Shown here: one piece after another, positions 1 through 11,046 of the stretch
Numbering within the stretch: position 1 is the first letter of the stretch
Layout: each line of letters opens with the position of its first letter
Assembly: GCA_036320915.1 (NCBI GenBank)
Contig: JAXBDG010000020.1
Span: forward strand, 682,001-746,000
Origin: Linnemannia elongata
Taxonomy: Eukaryota > Mortierellomycota > Mortierellomycetes > Mortierellales > Mortierellaceae
Reading direction: 5' to 3'
Length of the DNA: 64,000 nt
Position numbers and translations under genes: made by a program
The notes under the pieces: model-generated
Databases searched by the model: none
Seen by the model: the letters and a program-made list of their open reading frames with translations, nothing else
What the model was told of the DNA's origin: nothing

Positions 1-72
1 CACCATGCCTCGTCCTCGATGGACGACCGGCGGTTCCACTCTGCGCCCATCCCTGTCCGCAACCGCTCCTAG
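1..72 (+). CDS. C-terminal end of an unidentified gene (partial)
   Basis: The first 24 codons of the window read in frame to a TAG at 70-72 (ending ...APIPVRNRS). Codon choice (CGG, TCC, GCC, CGC) looks like the coding DNA elsewhere here, and the GC content drops sharply after the stop, as at a 3' UTR. The rest of the gene lies left of the window. Nothing in the short tail allows a family assignment. The frame beginning at position 2 also stays open for about 140 bases, so the call is tentative. Confidence 0.45.
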   Translation, partial: HHASSSMDDRRFHSAPIPVRNRS

Positions 73-360
73 TCAGCTGGCTGATCAATTGAGCCGTAGC
101 GTACCAATGCCTTTTTGTCATTCACTCTTTCTTTAAATACATAGCACTATCGTAATATTCCCCCTTTCTTTCTAAAACAAAAAAAAAAACCTGAACTCTT
201 CTCCTCCTTGTACAAACAGTTTACACGTTAAAATAAAAAAGCACAAAAAACACTAGAAACAACTACCGGGTCATTTGAACAATTGGATGATGTGGTTTTC
301 TTCAACAAGGAAGGAGAACCCTGTCTACTTTTAATTGCCATCCCAATAAGAAAGGGATTA

Positions 361-1097
361 TCATGAGGACCCGGCGGGTCCACCTCCTGGAGTTCCTGAT
401 CCTGGTACGCCTCCTAACCGACTACCGCCAGTGCCCCAAGTCTTTTGTGCTGGCTTCTTCTTGTTTGACCCTTTTGCCTTCTTTCCTCCCGTTCCTCCTC
501 CTCCACCGCCTCCTACTGCGCCCCCTGTTGTTGATGTCGATGAAGGAGTAGCAGCAGATCGACCGGTGGTCTCCTGTAAGGACTGAACGCGTTGTTGAAG
601 ACGTTGATGGAGTTCTTGACGCGAAGTCTCGATATTCCAACCTGGTTGACGGTGTGTCACGCCGCGGTCGCGTGCTTCTGCGCCCAGGATGTGTCCTGAA
701 TCACGTTGAAATTGTTGGCGTGCTTGGTCCCGGCCTTTTTGGGCGCATGTCTGTGAGTGTGTCTCTGGGTGGCTATTTGGGAGAAAGGAGGGGGGGAGTG
801 TGAGTATGGGTGTTTTTGCTTTTGCGAGTAAAGGTGATCAGCCTAGTTCTATTTTTTGAGCCAGGAATGCGGAATGAAGAAAAAAAAAAATTAAGAGATT
901 TACCGGTGCTCCATGCAAAAAACAAGACGACAGTGGCGGCATTCTGCTTTGACAGCGGAGAGGAACTTTTTGCAGTGTGCGCATCGGTCTTGGGTGGATG
1001 GTGGTTCTGTCTGTTGTTGCTGTTGTTGGGAGGTGGTGGAGTCCTGGGACTTTGTGGTTGTCCTTGTGGGACGGACGGTTGTTGTGCGTGAGCTCAT
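361..1097 (-). CDS. AN1-type zinc-finger protein
   Basis: Two exons, 1097-904 and 772-361, give 201 aa. The first exon ends in CG before GTAAAT. The acceptor at 774-773 (AATAG) is the one that restores the frame and completes the finger. Residues 39-74 carry C-x2-C-x10-C-x2-C-x4-C-x2-H-x5-H-x3-C with the typical FC..HR..E.H core of AN1 fingers. The last spacing (H-x3-C) is longer than the usual H-x-C. A Gln-rich N-terminus precedes the finger; a short Gln/Arg-rich helix and a Gly/Lys-rich, probably disordered tail follow. AN1 proteins bind ubiquitin or work with Cdc48 and the proteasome under stress (family knowledge). A single finger and small size recall yeast Tmc1/Cuz1, but orthology is not shown. 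Confidence 0.7.
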
Positions 1098-1648
1098 GAC
1101 TTTTTTTTCCTTTCTTCCTGTAATGTGGGTTGGGTAGTGTGTGAAGTACACTGAGTGATGCAGACTGCGGCGATGGGAGGGGGGGTGGGCGAAGGTCTTG
1201 ATGAAGGTGGTTGAAGGAAGAGAAGAAAAAGGGTTGTGTGTGTTCAGTTCTTGACATTTTTGACTGATAGAACGAGAGTCCAAGAGGCCTTGCGGCACTC
1301 ACATGCACGTGATGAAAAGGGTATAGGGGGTTTCACAACTAAATTGCCCAATGCTTTTTCTTCTCCCATAGGGTGCTCGTCTTTTTCTTTTTGACTTGCA
1401 CACACCTCCTTCAACTCATTCCACCCCCCTCTTCCAATCTTCCCCGCCTCATTGAAAGCTGTCGTTCTTTTTCTCACACTCTACAGTACTCTCCGATATG
1501 AGATAATAAAGACAAAAAGAGAATGTACGTGTGGGTGTCCAAAAGAGCGCGAGGCAGGAGGAATGGCTAACCTCAAACGAGAATACCCAATCGCCAGAGA
1601 TCTGAGGGTTTTTTTTTATTTTATTTTTATTTTGTTTTTCTAGTATGC
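1098..1648. other. Intergenic region, promoter side of the AN1 gene
   Basis: No convincing gene. It holds the 5' flank of the minus-strand AN1 gene, with pyrimidine-rich sequence on the sense strand, and the 3' flank of the minus-strand F-box gene, which is AT-rich near 1600-1645. Confidence 0.6.
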
Positions 1649-4315
1649 TCATCGACTAAAGGTCTTGGACAGATCATGACGACGCGTGTCGAGCCACATT
1701 AAAGTCTCGAGCTCATACGCTCCACCACAATCCATCCACCGGAGCTTGGGCAGCTCTTTCAACAGCTGGATCAGATCCTTTGACGACAATCTTTGGTTCA
1801 GACGGGGGAGGTCCAGTGTCTCCAGATCGGGGTACAAACTGCTTCGCCTTTTTTTACAGGTGTGGTTGCCAGTGGAGGAGATGACAGGTGCGTTACAAGT
1901 GGCACAAAGAACAGGCGCTTGTGGTCCCTCGCTACCACCACCAGATTCTGCCTCGTGTCGCTGTCGATACGCGTCTAGTTCCTCCTGCTTCAATCGTTCA
2001 TCCTCCAATTCCAACACTCGAAGATTTTCGCCCAATAGCCCCTCGAGTGTCATCCCACGTCCTGCAATGGTCAGCCCACGGAGGTGATGGAGTTTCTTGA
2101 GTCGTATAAAGAGTTGCCGGTTGACCTCATCGTTGTACAGGACCATACCGATCAGACAGAGACTTCGGAGGCTATCCTTGCTTGACCACTCGGGTGGCTC
2201 TGGTCGACCAATAGCTTGTGGCGGTTCAGGCTCCTGCTGTCCCTCATCTTTACCTGGTTCATTTTCTTCTTCGCTTGCGACTGCGGTGGTGGTGGTAGGA
2301 TGGAAAAGTACGACAGGGTGTCCGGAATTCGAAAAGAGGTCGTCGACAGGCCCATAGCAAGTCAATGTACACTCCTCCAACCTCGAACAATTCTCCAACA
2401 CCATCCTCGCTCCATGCCAAGTAGACCTCGTCTCGCCTTTGATCCTCAACACCCGGATCCGATCATGTCCGTACCCAACCAAAATCCTCATATCCTCATC
2501 CCTCAAGTTGGCGTTCAAAAGAATCAACTCCTTCAGATGAACCAGTTCCTGCATAAATGACGTCCAGTGGTTAAAGAACGGGTCCGGCGATGGGTGATTG
2601 TTTCGAGGGTACCGATCCGCAAAAGGACAGCTGGGCTTGCCAAGGTATGTAAATGAAACCAAAGACCGGCAGGAGGTTTGGATGGGCAGCAAGAGATCAG
2701 GGCTGATTCGACTACGTTCGAAGAACTCGGTCGTCAGACGAAGGAGATGCGGTAGACGTGAGAGTAAGGGTCCGAGCTGTCCGTCTTGGAAAATGTGAAG
2801 GTCCGTGACCTTGGATCGAGTAGCCCCAGGATCGGCCGATTTGAGCTCCTTGAGGGTCGATTGGCTGGTAGCAATCAGATCCGCAAAGTAGTTCGGGATG
2901 TGGGTTTTGTAGTGGATCCCCTTGTAGAGAGCCGGTTGTGCAGTGTTACCAGCGACAGCTGCTGCCAACGCTGCCGCGATCGCCCTCATGGCCGCTGCTG
3001 CCCCTTCATCCGCTTCTGGATTTGTGTCACCCTCGGTTCCTGCGCCCCTGGTGGTAACTCCTGAATCAGGATTAGTCGGAGCAGTGGCTGTGGTGGGTGT
3101 AGGCGAAGATCCAGAATCGACCATCAACTGTAACATTTCTGACCCCTCCGATCCTTCCAAACAGTCCCAAGGAGTCTCTGAAGGAGCAGGCTCGACCTGG
3201 ATCGACAAAAGTGTCAACTGCTCCAACCCAGAATGAGCTGCCAAGAAATCATGGATCGCCGAAGAAGGGACACCAAAGACAGCAGATGTTTCCTGTCCAG
3301 AGAGTCGAAACGACCGTAGACCCTGGAGTCGGCCATCCAGTCCTGCGCGGGTTAGCCACAATAGGACGGCATAGAGACTATCGCCAGGGACTTGAAGCTG
3401 AAGGCTCTTGATAGAGTTGGACAGGAAGCCATTGCGGCCTGAGGGGATGTGCCAATGGGAGGCATCGACTGATGTAGTGGTGACTGTGTCAGCTCTGGCG
3501 TCGTTGTCGGTGTCAGTGACAGTGATGGCTGGAGGAACAAAACTGGCTGCTGGAACAACGATCGGGTGTTCATAAACGGGAGCCCAAGTCAAAGGAACAA
3601 GTGTCGGGAAAGCGTTGATACTGTTCCTCCTGGCCTTGATTACGCTCATAATCTGCTTATCCTTGTCATCCAAAGGCGCTGTTGTTGCCGACTTCGAGAG
3701 TTCAGTCCCGACCGATCGTCTCCTCCTCTCCAAGTGTTGTGGCGTCATCAGCTTCGTTCCTGTAGTAGCAATTATGTCGGCGTGTGTTGCAAGTTGGGTG
3801 GCGGTCATCCGTCGCTCTAAAGTCGTCGCCTGCACCGGATCCCTCATCCCTCCAAACCTCGTCAACAACCCCGGCGATTGAATCCCAAGAATAAATAACT
3901 CAAACTGTTCCTCCAACAGTCGTCCAAAGTTCAACTTAACACTCTCCATCCAAGGACAACACTCCCGCACAACATCCAGCGTCGTGTCCGGATCGTTCAT
4001 TCTCAGATCCAAATATCGGACCCAGTGACCATAGTGTGGGAAAGAGGTTGCTGCAGAGGCGACACCGCCGGCTTTGGCTCGTTCGAGGGCTTTTTGGCGA
4101 AGGACGATGGTGTGGTAGAGGTATGGGGTAAAGACCTTGTTCCAGAGCCGGTTGACAAGAAGACAGTGGGTGAAATCTTGGGTGGTGAAGTGTTCGGTGA
4201 TTTGGTCGCGTAATTCTGGGATCAGCAGTGGGTGTTGAGGGGGCGGAGGGAGAGCTGGCGGTTTCTTGTCTTGTTGCTGTTGTTGTTGTCGCTTGTCAGA
4301 TGTGAAAGATGGCAT
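1649..4315 (-). CDS. F-box/LRR-like protein, large
   Basis: One uninterrupted exon of 888 aa. The ATG at 4315 is chosen because the upstream in-frame stretch is Phe-rich UTR-like sequence and the protein proper begins MPSFTSDK followed by polyGln. Residues about 28-70 form an F-box-like helical segment (PELRDQI...TQDFTHCLLVNRLWNKVFTP), where a Skp1-Cullin1 adaptor would dock. The rest has irregular leucine-rich repeats (for example L..L..LILLNANLRDEDM and LRVLRIKG) interrupted by acidic and Thr/Ala-rich insertions. The C-terminus has a C-x2-C...C pattern (LCATCNAP..NHTC) that may bind zinc. F-box/LRR proteins choose substrates for ubiquitination; the target here is unknown. Such genes are highly expanded in Mortierella-like fungi (family knowledge). 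Confidence 0.75.
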   Translation of the reverse strand: MPSFTSDKRQQQQQQDKKPPALPPPPQHPLLIPELRDQITEHFTTQDFTHCLLVNRLWNKVFTPYLYHTIVLRQKALERAKAGGVASAATSFPHYGHWVRYLDLRMNDPDTTLDVVRECCPWMESVKLNFGRLLEEQFELFILGIQSPGLLTRFGGMRDPVQATTLERRMTATQLATHADIIATTGTKLMTPQHLERRRRSVGTELSKSATTAPLDDKDKQIMSVIKARRNSINAFPTLVPLTWAPVYEHPIVVPAASFVPPAITVTDTDNDARADTVTTTSVDASHWHIPSGRNGFLSNSIKSLQLQVPGDSLYAVLLWLTRAGLDGRLQGLRSFRLSGQETSAVFGVPSSAIHDFLAAHSGLEQLTLLSIQVEPAPSETPWDCLEGSEGSEMLQLMVDSGSSPTPTTATAPTNPDSGVTTRGAGTEGDTNPEADEGAAAAMRAIAAALAAAVAGNTAQPALYKGIHYKTHIPNYFADLIATSQSTLKELKSADPGATRSKVTDLHIFQDGQLGPLLSRLPHLLRLTTEFFERSRISPDLLLPIQTSCRSLVSFTYLGKPSCPFADRYPRNNHPSPDPFFNHWTSFMQELVHLKELILLNANLRDEDMRILVGYGHDRIRVLRIKGETRSTWHGARMVLENCSRLEECTLTCYGPVDDLFSNSGHPVVLFHPTTTTAVASEEENEPGKDEGQQEPEPPQAIGRPEPPEWSSKDSLRSLCLIGMVLYNDEVNRQLFIRLKKLHHLRGLTIAGRGMTLEGLLGENLRVLELEDERLKQEELDAYRQRHEAESGGGSEGPQAPVLCATCNAPVISSTGNHTCKKRRSSLYPDLETLDLPRLNQRLSSKDLIQLLKELPKLRWMDCGGAYELETLMWLDTRRHDLSKTFSR

Positions 4316-7300
4316 GATGGTGGTGTGATGTTGCTGTTGTTGCTGTAAAGAAGTTGCGAACAATACATTTGAAGGGTGAGGGAAAGAAAAAAAAAATCTT
4401 TTTCGAATTCGAGGGCACAAATGAAGAACAACGCCAACCCACGAAATCAAGAAACAAAAAAAAAACAATAAAACCTGTGATCACAAAAAAAAAGTAAAGA
4501 AAAGAGGAGATGAGTAAAAGACGCCATTAACTATGCGTTTATTGTGAGCATCCATTGGCCAGGATCGTCATGTTTGATTGTTTACGCTCTCCTAAGCATT
4601 TGAGGGTGATCGATTCGCTTTCAGGGTTCGTGTGTCTCCCTATGTGCCCAATGGCAGATCGTCAAAGTGACATTATGACTGCTGGATCATGACATACATA
4701 CACGATAAAAAAGAAGAGAAAAGACCGTCGCGATTCTTATTATCGATCTACGGTTCTACGGCCCCATGCTCCTCTTCGTTCTATGGAAAACCAGCGTTGG
4801 CTTCCAATGTGGCGCGTTGGCTTACATGACGCTTACAACAACAATAACAACAAAAAAAGGTTTGCCCGCTTCCGTCTGTGGCCTTGATGCAATTTAATTT
4901 GATCATCCAATTAAAAAAATTTCAATGGACTGAAACCATCCAGGGCCAATGACGACGATCCCTAGGTTTTTGCACCTGCCCCTCTATTTTAGTAAAATGA
5001 GTTTGATCTGATCAAACAGGGGTCTACAGATCATTGATGGAACAAGGGGACAGGTAGAGTAAGGGGGGTCAGGTAACCAGACTGGTTCCATCTTTTCCCT
5101 CGCTCTCTTGATTCAAGATCATCAGTGTTCAGTGTTTGATGATATGCTCGTAGAAAATGAAATGAAAAGACAACCTCGAAACCGCGCACGCATTTTCCCG
5201 CTCTCTGTTTCTCTACCTGTTCACACACACACATATAGATGCACACTTCCCCTCCCGCGGAGAACCATTCCACACGAAACCAGCTAAAACGCCATGCATG
5301 TGCTAGGTTGTGCGTAGGTACATGTACATACATGTTAAACGGGCTGTCGTTACGGTTTATCGTCAATTAGAAGAAGAAAAAAAAAAAAAAACCACATAAA
5401 CACCGTCATAGACTAATGTACACCTTCTGTTGTATCCTACCCAGCCCGCCTGTCCTTTATTTGTTTCGAGTGTGATGAACATGCCTCATTTTTAATTGCT
5501 GTAGCACTACCTGCAATGTCTTGTTCTTTGTCGCGGTCCCGCTCTGTACCAAAAGTTCATTTTTTTTTTGATCCGAAGAGTGAGCGAGTGAAAGGGAAAG
5601 AGAAAGTAAGAGGAACGGGACATGAAAATACTATTGCTACTTTTTTTTTTTGGTGGCTCTCAATGGATTGCCATCTTCTGCGGGCAAAAAGAAGTGTATA
5701 TACCAGCACGAAAGAATAAAAATGAGGCGTTACATGGGCACGAAACAAAAAACATACAAAACGTGTATTTCCTGAGCATATCGAGCGTATGTTGTCAGGG
5801 TGCATGCAGTGCAGAGCAAAAAAAAAAAAGGCGTAAAGGTACATTTCACCGTAGAAAATAGATTTGAAAGTGGCATTTTGTGCATGCATGCATTAATGTG
5901 TTCGCTCCTCCAGTTAACAAAACGATTAGCGCTTTGAAGAGAAAGAAGAAAGGGAATGTTAAAACAGGAACTTGCCATTTGGAGGGAAAAGGGTCCGTCG
6001 TTTCATCCCCCTTCAATTCCCATATCTTCAAGTATATATCCCTGACATCCTGGCTCTTGTTACCTGTCAGAGGCACCATTACAAACAATATAGGTTGGCA
6101 AATGGAGCAGGGAGGATAGAGCATTGTTGGCTTGTGGGGACGAGCTGTTTTTCATTACTGATTGAGCTGACCAAGTAGGAAGGGAAACGGCAAACAATGG
6201 ACGTCGACATGAGTTCAATATTACAGGAGCAGCAGTATTTGTCATAAATAAACAAAGGTTATACGAACAGATCGCACACGGGCGGTACAACGAAAAAGGT
6301 TCTATTGCAATGAGTTTGAACTTACAGGCTGTCAGCATGATAATATAGTTCGTTCTTCCAAGACGAGCAAGACACTCTCAGTGATCCAAGAACAAAGATC
6401 AATGGAGGTGAGGGAGGCATTATGAATGAACAAAACGCCACAAAACAACGAGAAAGAAACGGTGTGGTGACTAATGCATTTAACTCCCAAATGAAATATT
6501 TCATCGGAACAAAAAAGTGCAATTGAACGCCCTGCAGGGCAGGAGCGACATGTCATCCAACCATAGGAGAATAAACATGCCCCGGAAAAAAGAATGGACC
6601 TGAATATCAATTCTGCTAGTGTTTAAACTACTAGTCGTAAGATAACCGAGAGATGCCATACCATTGAGCACCGCCCCAGAATTAAGAATGAATAGAACGA
6701 TCGTAGTGGGAAAAAACCAAAGATTAGAAAGGGAAACCCACGCGGAGCAATGAGAGCATGGGAACTAGAGATCCTCCGCGGCGGCGGCAGCGGCAACGGC
6801 TGCCATGGAGGTGGTCCATCTAGTATGATTGGGAGCGGTACGAATAGGTGGTTGTGGCGTTCGATAGCATGTTGGAGCTTTTCTTGACTTTGAAGTTGGT
6901 TTAGCCGCGCTAGACTCCAAAGAATGGTAATCTAGTGTCTAAGTGCTAATTGAGCAGGGTATAATGGGTGCAAGCTGTAGATTTGAGGAAGATCCCAGGT
7001 CAATGCAATAGCGCAGGAGAAGAGAGAGAGGAGGGGCGCAACAGAAATGGTTCAGGGTGTTTGATTCGAATGAAGGGTGAGCAAGAGATGAAGAATGAGG
7101 AGGCGACAAAAAATGAGAGACAATCCAGATGGAAAAGACCAACTAACTTGCAAGGAAAAGAACAGGTGAGCGTCAACTCTTGAATGAATGAATGCCATAT
7201 CAAAGAGGCGGTGTTCAGCATGCTCGGCTGGAATGGCTGTTGCAAAAGAGAGAGGGAGTCGAGTTTATTAGATGGGTGGCTATCTTGTGAAGAAGACACA

Positions 7301-8519
7301 GAGAGGGTTTATTGTTGTTGTCCGACAGACGACGCTAATGAAATATCTGTCCCTCATCCTCCAATTGCTCTCAAGTTTCTTGTTTATGGAACTGACTGAC
7401 TACAGTAGCTGACGACTGGGCAGTGGTTATAGTTCATTCACTTCAACCTCTAGATTAGAGTGAGTCCAAACTAAATGGTCCCCAGACCTCTTTTCGCTCT
7501 CCCCTCCTTCTCGCTCTCCTTCAATGGCTCGCTCTTTTTTTAAACATCATTGACTCGTTGTGTGTTTGAGTGTCGATGTGGATGAAAGGGGCAGAAAGGG
7601 AGCACACACACACAGAGAGAAAAAAAAAAAAAAAAGAGAGCGCGATGCTCTCATACGACAGCAATGGTGGTTTTTCATTCATTTTGTTTTTTGCACCTGC
7701 CTGTGTCCCTCTGTTACTCACATCCCCCTTGTCCCCGTCCGCCTGTCCACCGTCTCCTGCATTTACCATAAGATACCCCTGGTTATACCATAACTGCTGT
7801 AAAAATACCTTTTTTCCATACCTCTGTGACATTACCCGGGCGCAAATCAAAGAATGAAAGAGTAATAAAGACCTGGCTTCTGGTTCGCTCTTTTGGGGGT
7901 CCGCCTCTTCACAGAGGACAGAGGGGGAAGCGAAGACAAAGAGTAAACGACGAAGTGCTCATCACTATTTCTTTTTTACTCATCGGGTTAACTTTCTTCA
8001 TCTCTTTTGTTGCAGTTTAGTTCCTCATCCCTCTTCTCATCTCTTTTCGTTTCTTTCCTCATCCCACTTCCTTTTGTTGTTGTTGTTATTGTCCACCCTC
8101 CTTAGTCCCTCTCCACTCTCCGTTGTCCACCTTCGCCATACACATATACACATTATACATATCCATCAACCATTTGAGAACAGACATTAAGACAGATCCA
8201 ATAGAACACCTGCCCTGAAATTCATTTTCCATCAGCATCGGTACCCTTCCTCCCCCACCTTTGATCGTCTTCTACTCCTCCCTTCCATCTCTTTCCCTTT
8301 CTCCCTTCGTCCCTTTCCTCTCTTTCCCTCCTCCCTTCTTTCCCTTTTGTCATCTTCCGATAGACCATCGCATTACCAGGAACACCTCCTACCGTATCCC
8401 ACTCTCCACTCTCCACTCCACTCCCCTTCCCTCTCCACAATCGCGTGTAACGAACCCCTACTCTACCGCCTGCTTTACCACCTTAAACAATAACAGCAAC
8501 AACAACACCCTCACCCACA
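4316..8519. other. Large intergenic region without a confident gene
   Basis: About 4.2 kb of AT-rich sequence with many A/T runs. Open frames are short and Phe/Lys/Ser-rich, as expected by chance. Two parts stand out. The stretch 6770-6935 (minus strand) is GC-richer and open in overlapping frames, described in the findings. The last 500 bases before the kelch gene (about 8030-8519) are strongly pyrimidine-rich on the plus strand and probably form its promoter and 5' leader. Confidence 0.6.
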
Positions 8520-9321
8520 ATGGAGCCCCACACAACGCCCACCTCCCACAAGAGGAGTAATACCAAACCCCGGAAACCCTACCGCCTTCTCGCTATCACC
8601 TCAACCCTTCTCCTCCTCTCCCTCCTCTCCTCTGTCCCTACACCCGCACTTGCTCAGACGGGCTTCCCCGTTGGAACCCGTCGAGTCGGCTTCGCAACTC
8701 TCGACGATGTCCTCTATATCCAAGGAGGTTTTGACACCGACACCTCAAACCAGTTTGTATCCCTCGACCTCTCGACCTCCTGGCCCACCTCTTCCCCTGC
8801 ATGGACGCTCCTTAAAGATGGACAACTCACTTCTCACCACACCCTGGCTCCAATTAGCGCCGGATCGAACGGTGGGGCTAAGGGCTCGATTATTTCGATG
8901 GGTGGAATGCCCTCTCGTTCAGGACCCCCCACCTTCCTAACCATGTACGACGTCAACTCTGCATCCTGGGTCAATGCCCCCAACAGTATCAGACCCCCTT
9001 ACCCAGCTCTCGAAGGCCACGCAGCTGTGTCGGACCCCAATACCGGATTGATCTACATGATTGGAGGATTCAACGGGACGACGTCCAACTTCTTGTATAA
9101 CAGTTTATCGGTGTATGATCCCAAATCGACAAAGTTTGTCTCGCAACAGGCAGGGACGGCCGCGAATAGTTTGACGGACGTTGGGGCTGTTTGGTCGACA
9201 GCACGGAATTCGATCTTGGCGTTTGGAGGGTCGAGAGCTCCTCCTGCGTTGACGAACGCTGTTGGGAATGATATTCAGGAGTATGATGTTACCGCTAAGG
9301 TGTGGAAGACCATGGTATGTA

Positions 9322-9360
<39 letters not shown>

Positions 9361-10732
9361 TTGTTGTTGTTGTTTCTATTGCCGGACTGGTTGTGGAACC
9401 TGAGAGCATTGAGAAAAGAGAGAGAGAGAAGCGGGGAAGTACATGAGGGAACATGACGAAGAGTAGGAGTACTAACGTGAATGTATCCTCTGGAATGTTG
9501 CAAAATAGAGCACCTCTGGCGATGTACCCCCAGCCCGCTTGGATCACTGCATGGCTGCTTGTAAGTCATTTTTTTTTTTGTTTGTTTGTGTCTTTGCGAG
9601 GTTAGCAAAAAAAAAAAATCCGTTAGAGGGCTCTTCTACCTAAACTAACCTCATTCCTATATCTATCTTACCCCCCAAACCCTTAGCTGACGACGGCTCA
9701 AAGATCGTCCTATATGGAGGCACGCTTGACGGCGATACCTATTACAACACCATCTATATCCTCGACGTCAAATCCGGGAAATGGAAACAAGGAACCTCTT
9801 CTCCAACAGCCCGAACCCGCATGGCATGCTCCTTCCATTCATACCAATTCATCGCTTGGGGTGGATCCAGCGGTGGACCCCGAACCACAATGCTCAACAA
9901 CGTCCCCGCCGTCTACGACCTGAACTCTGACAAGTGGGTCGATAGCTATGATGTGAACAACACTGAAAAGAAGACCAATATCGGCGCGATTGTGGGAGGG
10001 TTGGCGGCTGTGGCGGTGGTGGGTGGGGCGATCGCGTTTTTGATGGTCAGGAAGCGGAAGCAGAGACGGAGAGACGAGGCGTATAAATCAGATTCGCTGG
10101 CTGCGAATATGGCTAGTAGGGAGGACGATCATAATATCAAAGTCGAGGCGCCCGATTCTCCACGGATGAACTATGGGAACCAGTACCCTCTCAACAAAAT
10201 GGAGAACTCTGTCACCAGCCCCTCACAACAACAATTATACCCGGCCTACGGAGTCCAGTCCCCAGCAGTCGCGTACCAGCAATTTGGAGGCGACCATGCC
10301 GGATACGTCGGATCACCTTACCCACAATACAACGGTGCATTCGGACCAGGTGGGGAATACGGACCAGACCAATATGGCGCCTACCCATCCCACATCCAAC
10401 AACAGAACCCCTTCATGTCGCCAGAAGACTACCACTCCCACGCAACAGTTGGCGGCGTCGCCTCGTCGGCGAGCTCTGGATCCAGTAACCCCTTCACAAA
10501 CGCTGCCAATGCCGCCGCAACACCCATTTTCTCCTCAGCTTCAGCTGTAGGTTCTCCCGCTGCAGGATACCAAAACACGCCACGGATAACCCCTGCACAC
10601 GACCCCTTCCAAACGATTCCGAGCTCCCCTTGGAACGGGACATATCCTTCTCCTAGCGCGCGTGCTCCTCAGGTCATCCCTGAGAGTGCTACTACTACTT
10701 CGAGCTATGTCCCCCCACCACCACCACTGTAA
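8520..10732 (+). CDS. Kelch-repeat type I membrane protein
   Basis: Three exons, 8520-9314, 9509-9560 and 9687-10732, join in frame to 630 aa. The ATG is followed by a basic region and a hydrophobic core (about 22-45) ending PTPALA-Q, a good signal peptide. Residues 46-370 carry kelch blades with repeated GG motifs (YIQGGF, IYMIGGFNG, LAFGGSR, VLYGGT, AWGGSSGG), expected to form a beta-propeller outside the cytoplasm. A single membrane helix (381-404) is followed by RKRKQRRR, the stop-transfer side, and a Pro/Gln/Tyr/Ser-rich cytoplasmic tail. Secreted kelch proteins with one helix are common in this group of fungi; the ligand is unknown. Intron 1 begins GTATGT and contains a 36-base T run 9 bases after the donor. 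Confidence 0.85.
9324..9359 (+). repeat. T36 homopolymer in intron 1 of the kelch gene
   Basis: Uninterrupted T run starting 9 bases after the 5' splice site, followed by five TTG units. One of many sense-strand T runs in this window. Confidence 0.95.
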
Positions 10733-11046
10733 CTAGAACTAAAAAAGAACAATCCATAATGAAAAACTCTAGCATTTTGCTTTTCCTTTTTTCCGATTTT
10801 CTCGTCATTTCATTGATCATAAAACAAGAAAACTCAAGAACACCCAAAATACATTGTAAATATTTTTTGCTTTTTACTGCAAAAACAAACATGAAGAAGG
10901 ATTATTGTGACAAAACAAGACCTCAAACCGTCCTACCACGAAATCCTCCGACACTCCGCATAATAGTAGCTACTTCTTCCTCGTATGAGTCGGAAGAATG
11001 TAACGAGCGGCGAAAAAAGACAACATCCTATCCATCGCAACCCACT
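10733..11046. other. Convergent intergenic region
   Basis: AT-rich spacer between the ends of the kelch gene and the Vps3844-type gene. It should hold both 3' UTRs; no gene seen. Confidence 0.6.

Noticed and set aside
4469..8519. Several 60-110 codon frames (for example 5031-5366, 7000-7299, 7521-7850)
   Set aside because: AT-rich, Phe/Ser/Lys-biased, no motif, overlapping on both strands; expected by chance.
9105..9608. Minus-strand 167-codon frame opposite the kelch gene
   Set aside because: It is the shadow of the kelch exon and of the T36 run (polyLys); the plus-strand frame has kelch motifs and matching splice sites.
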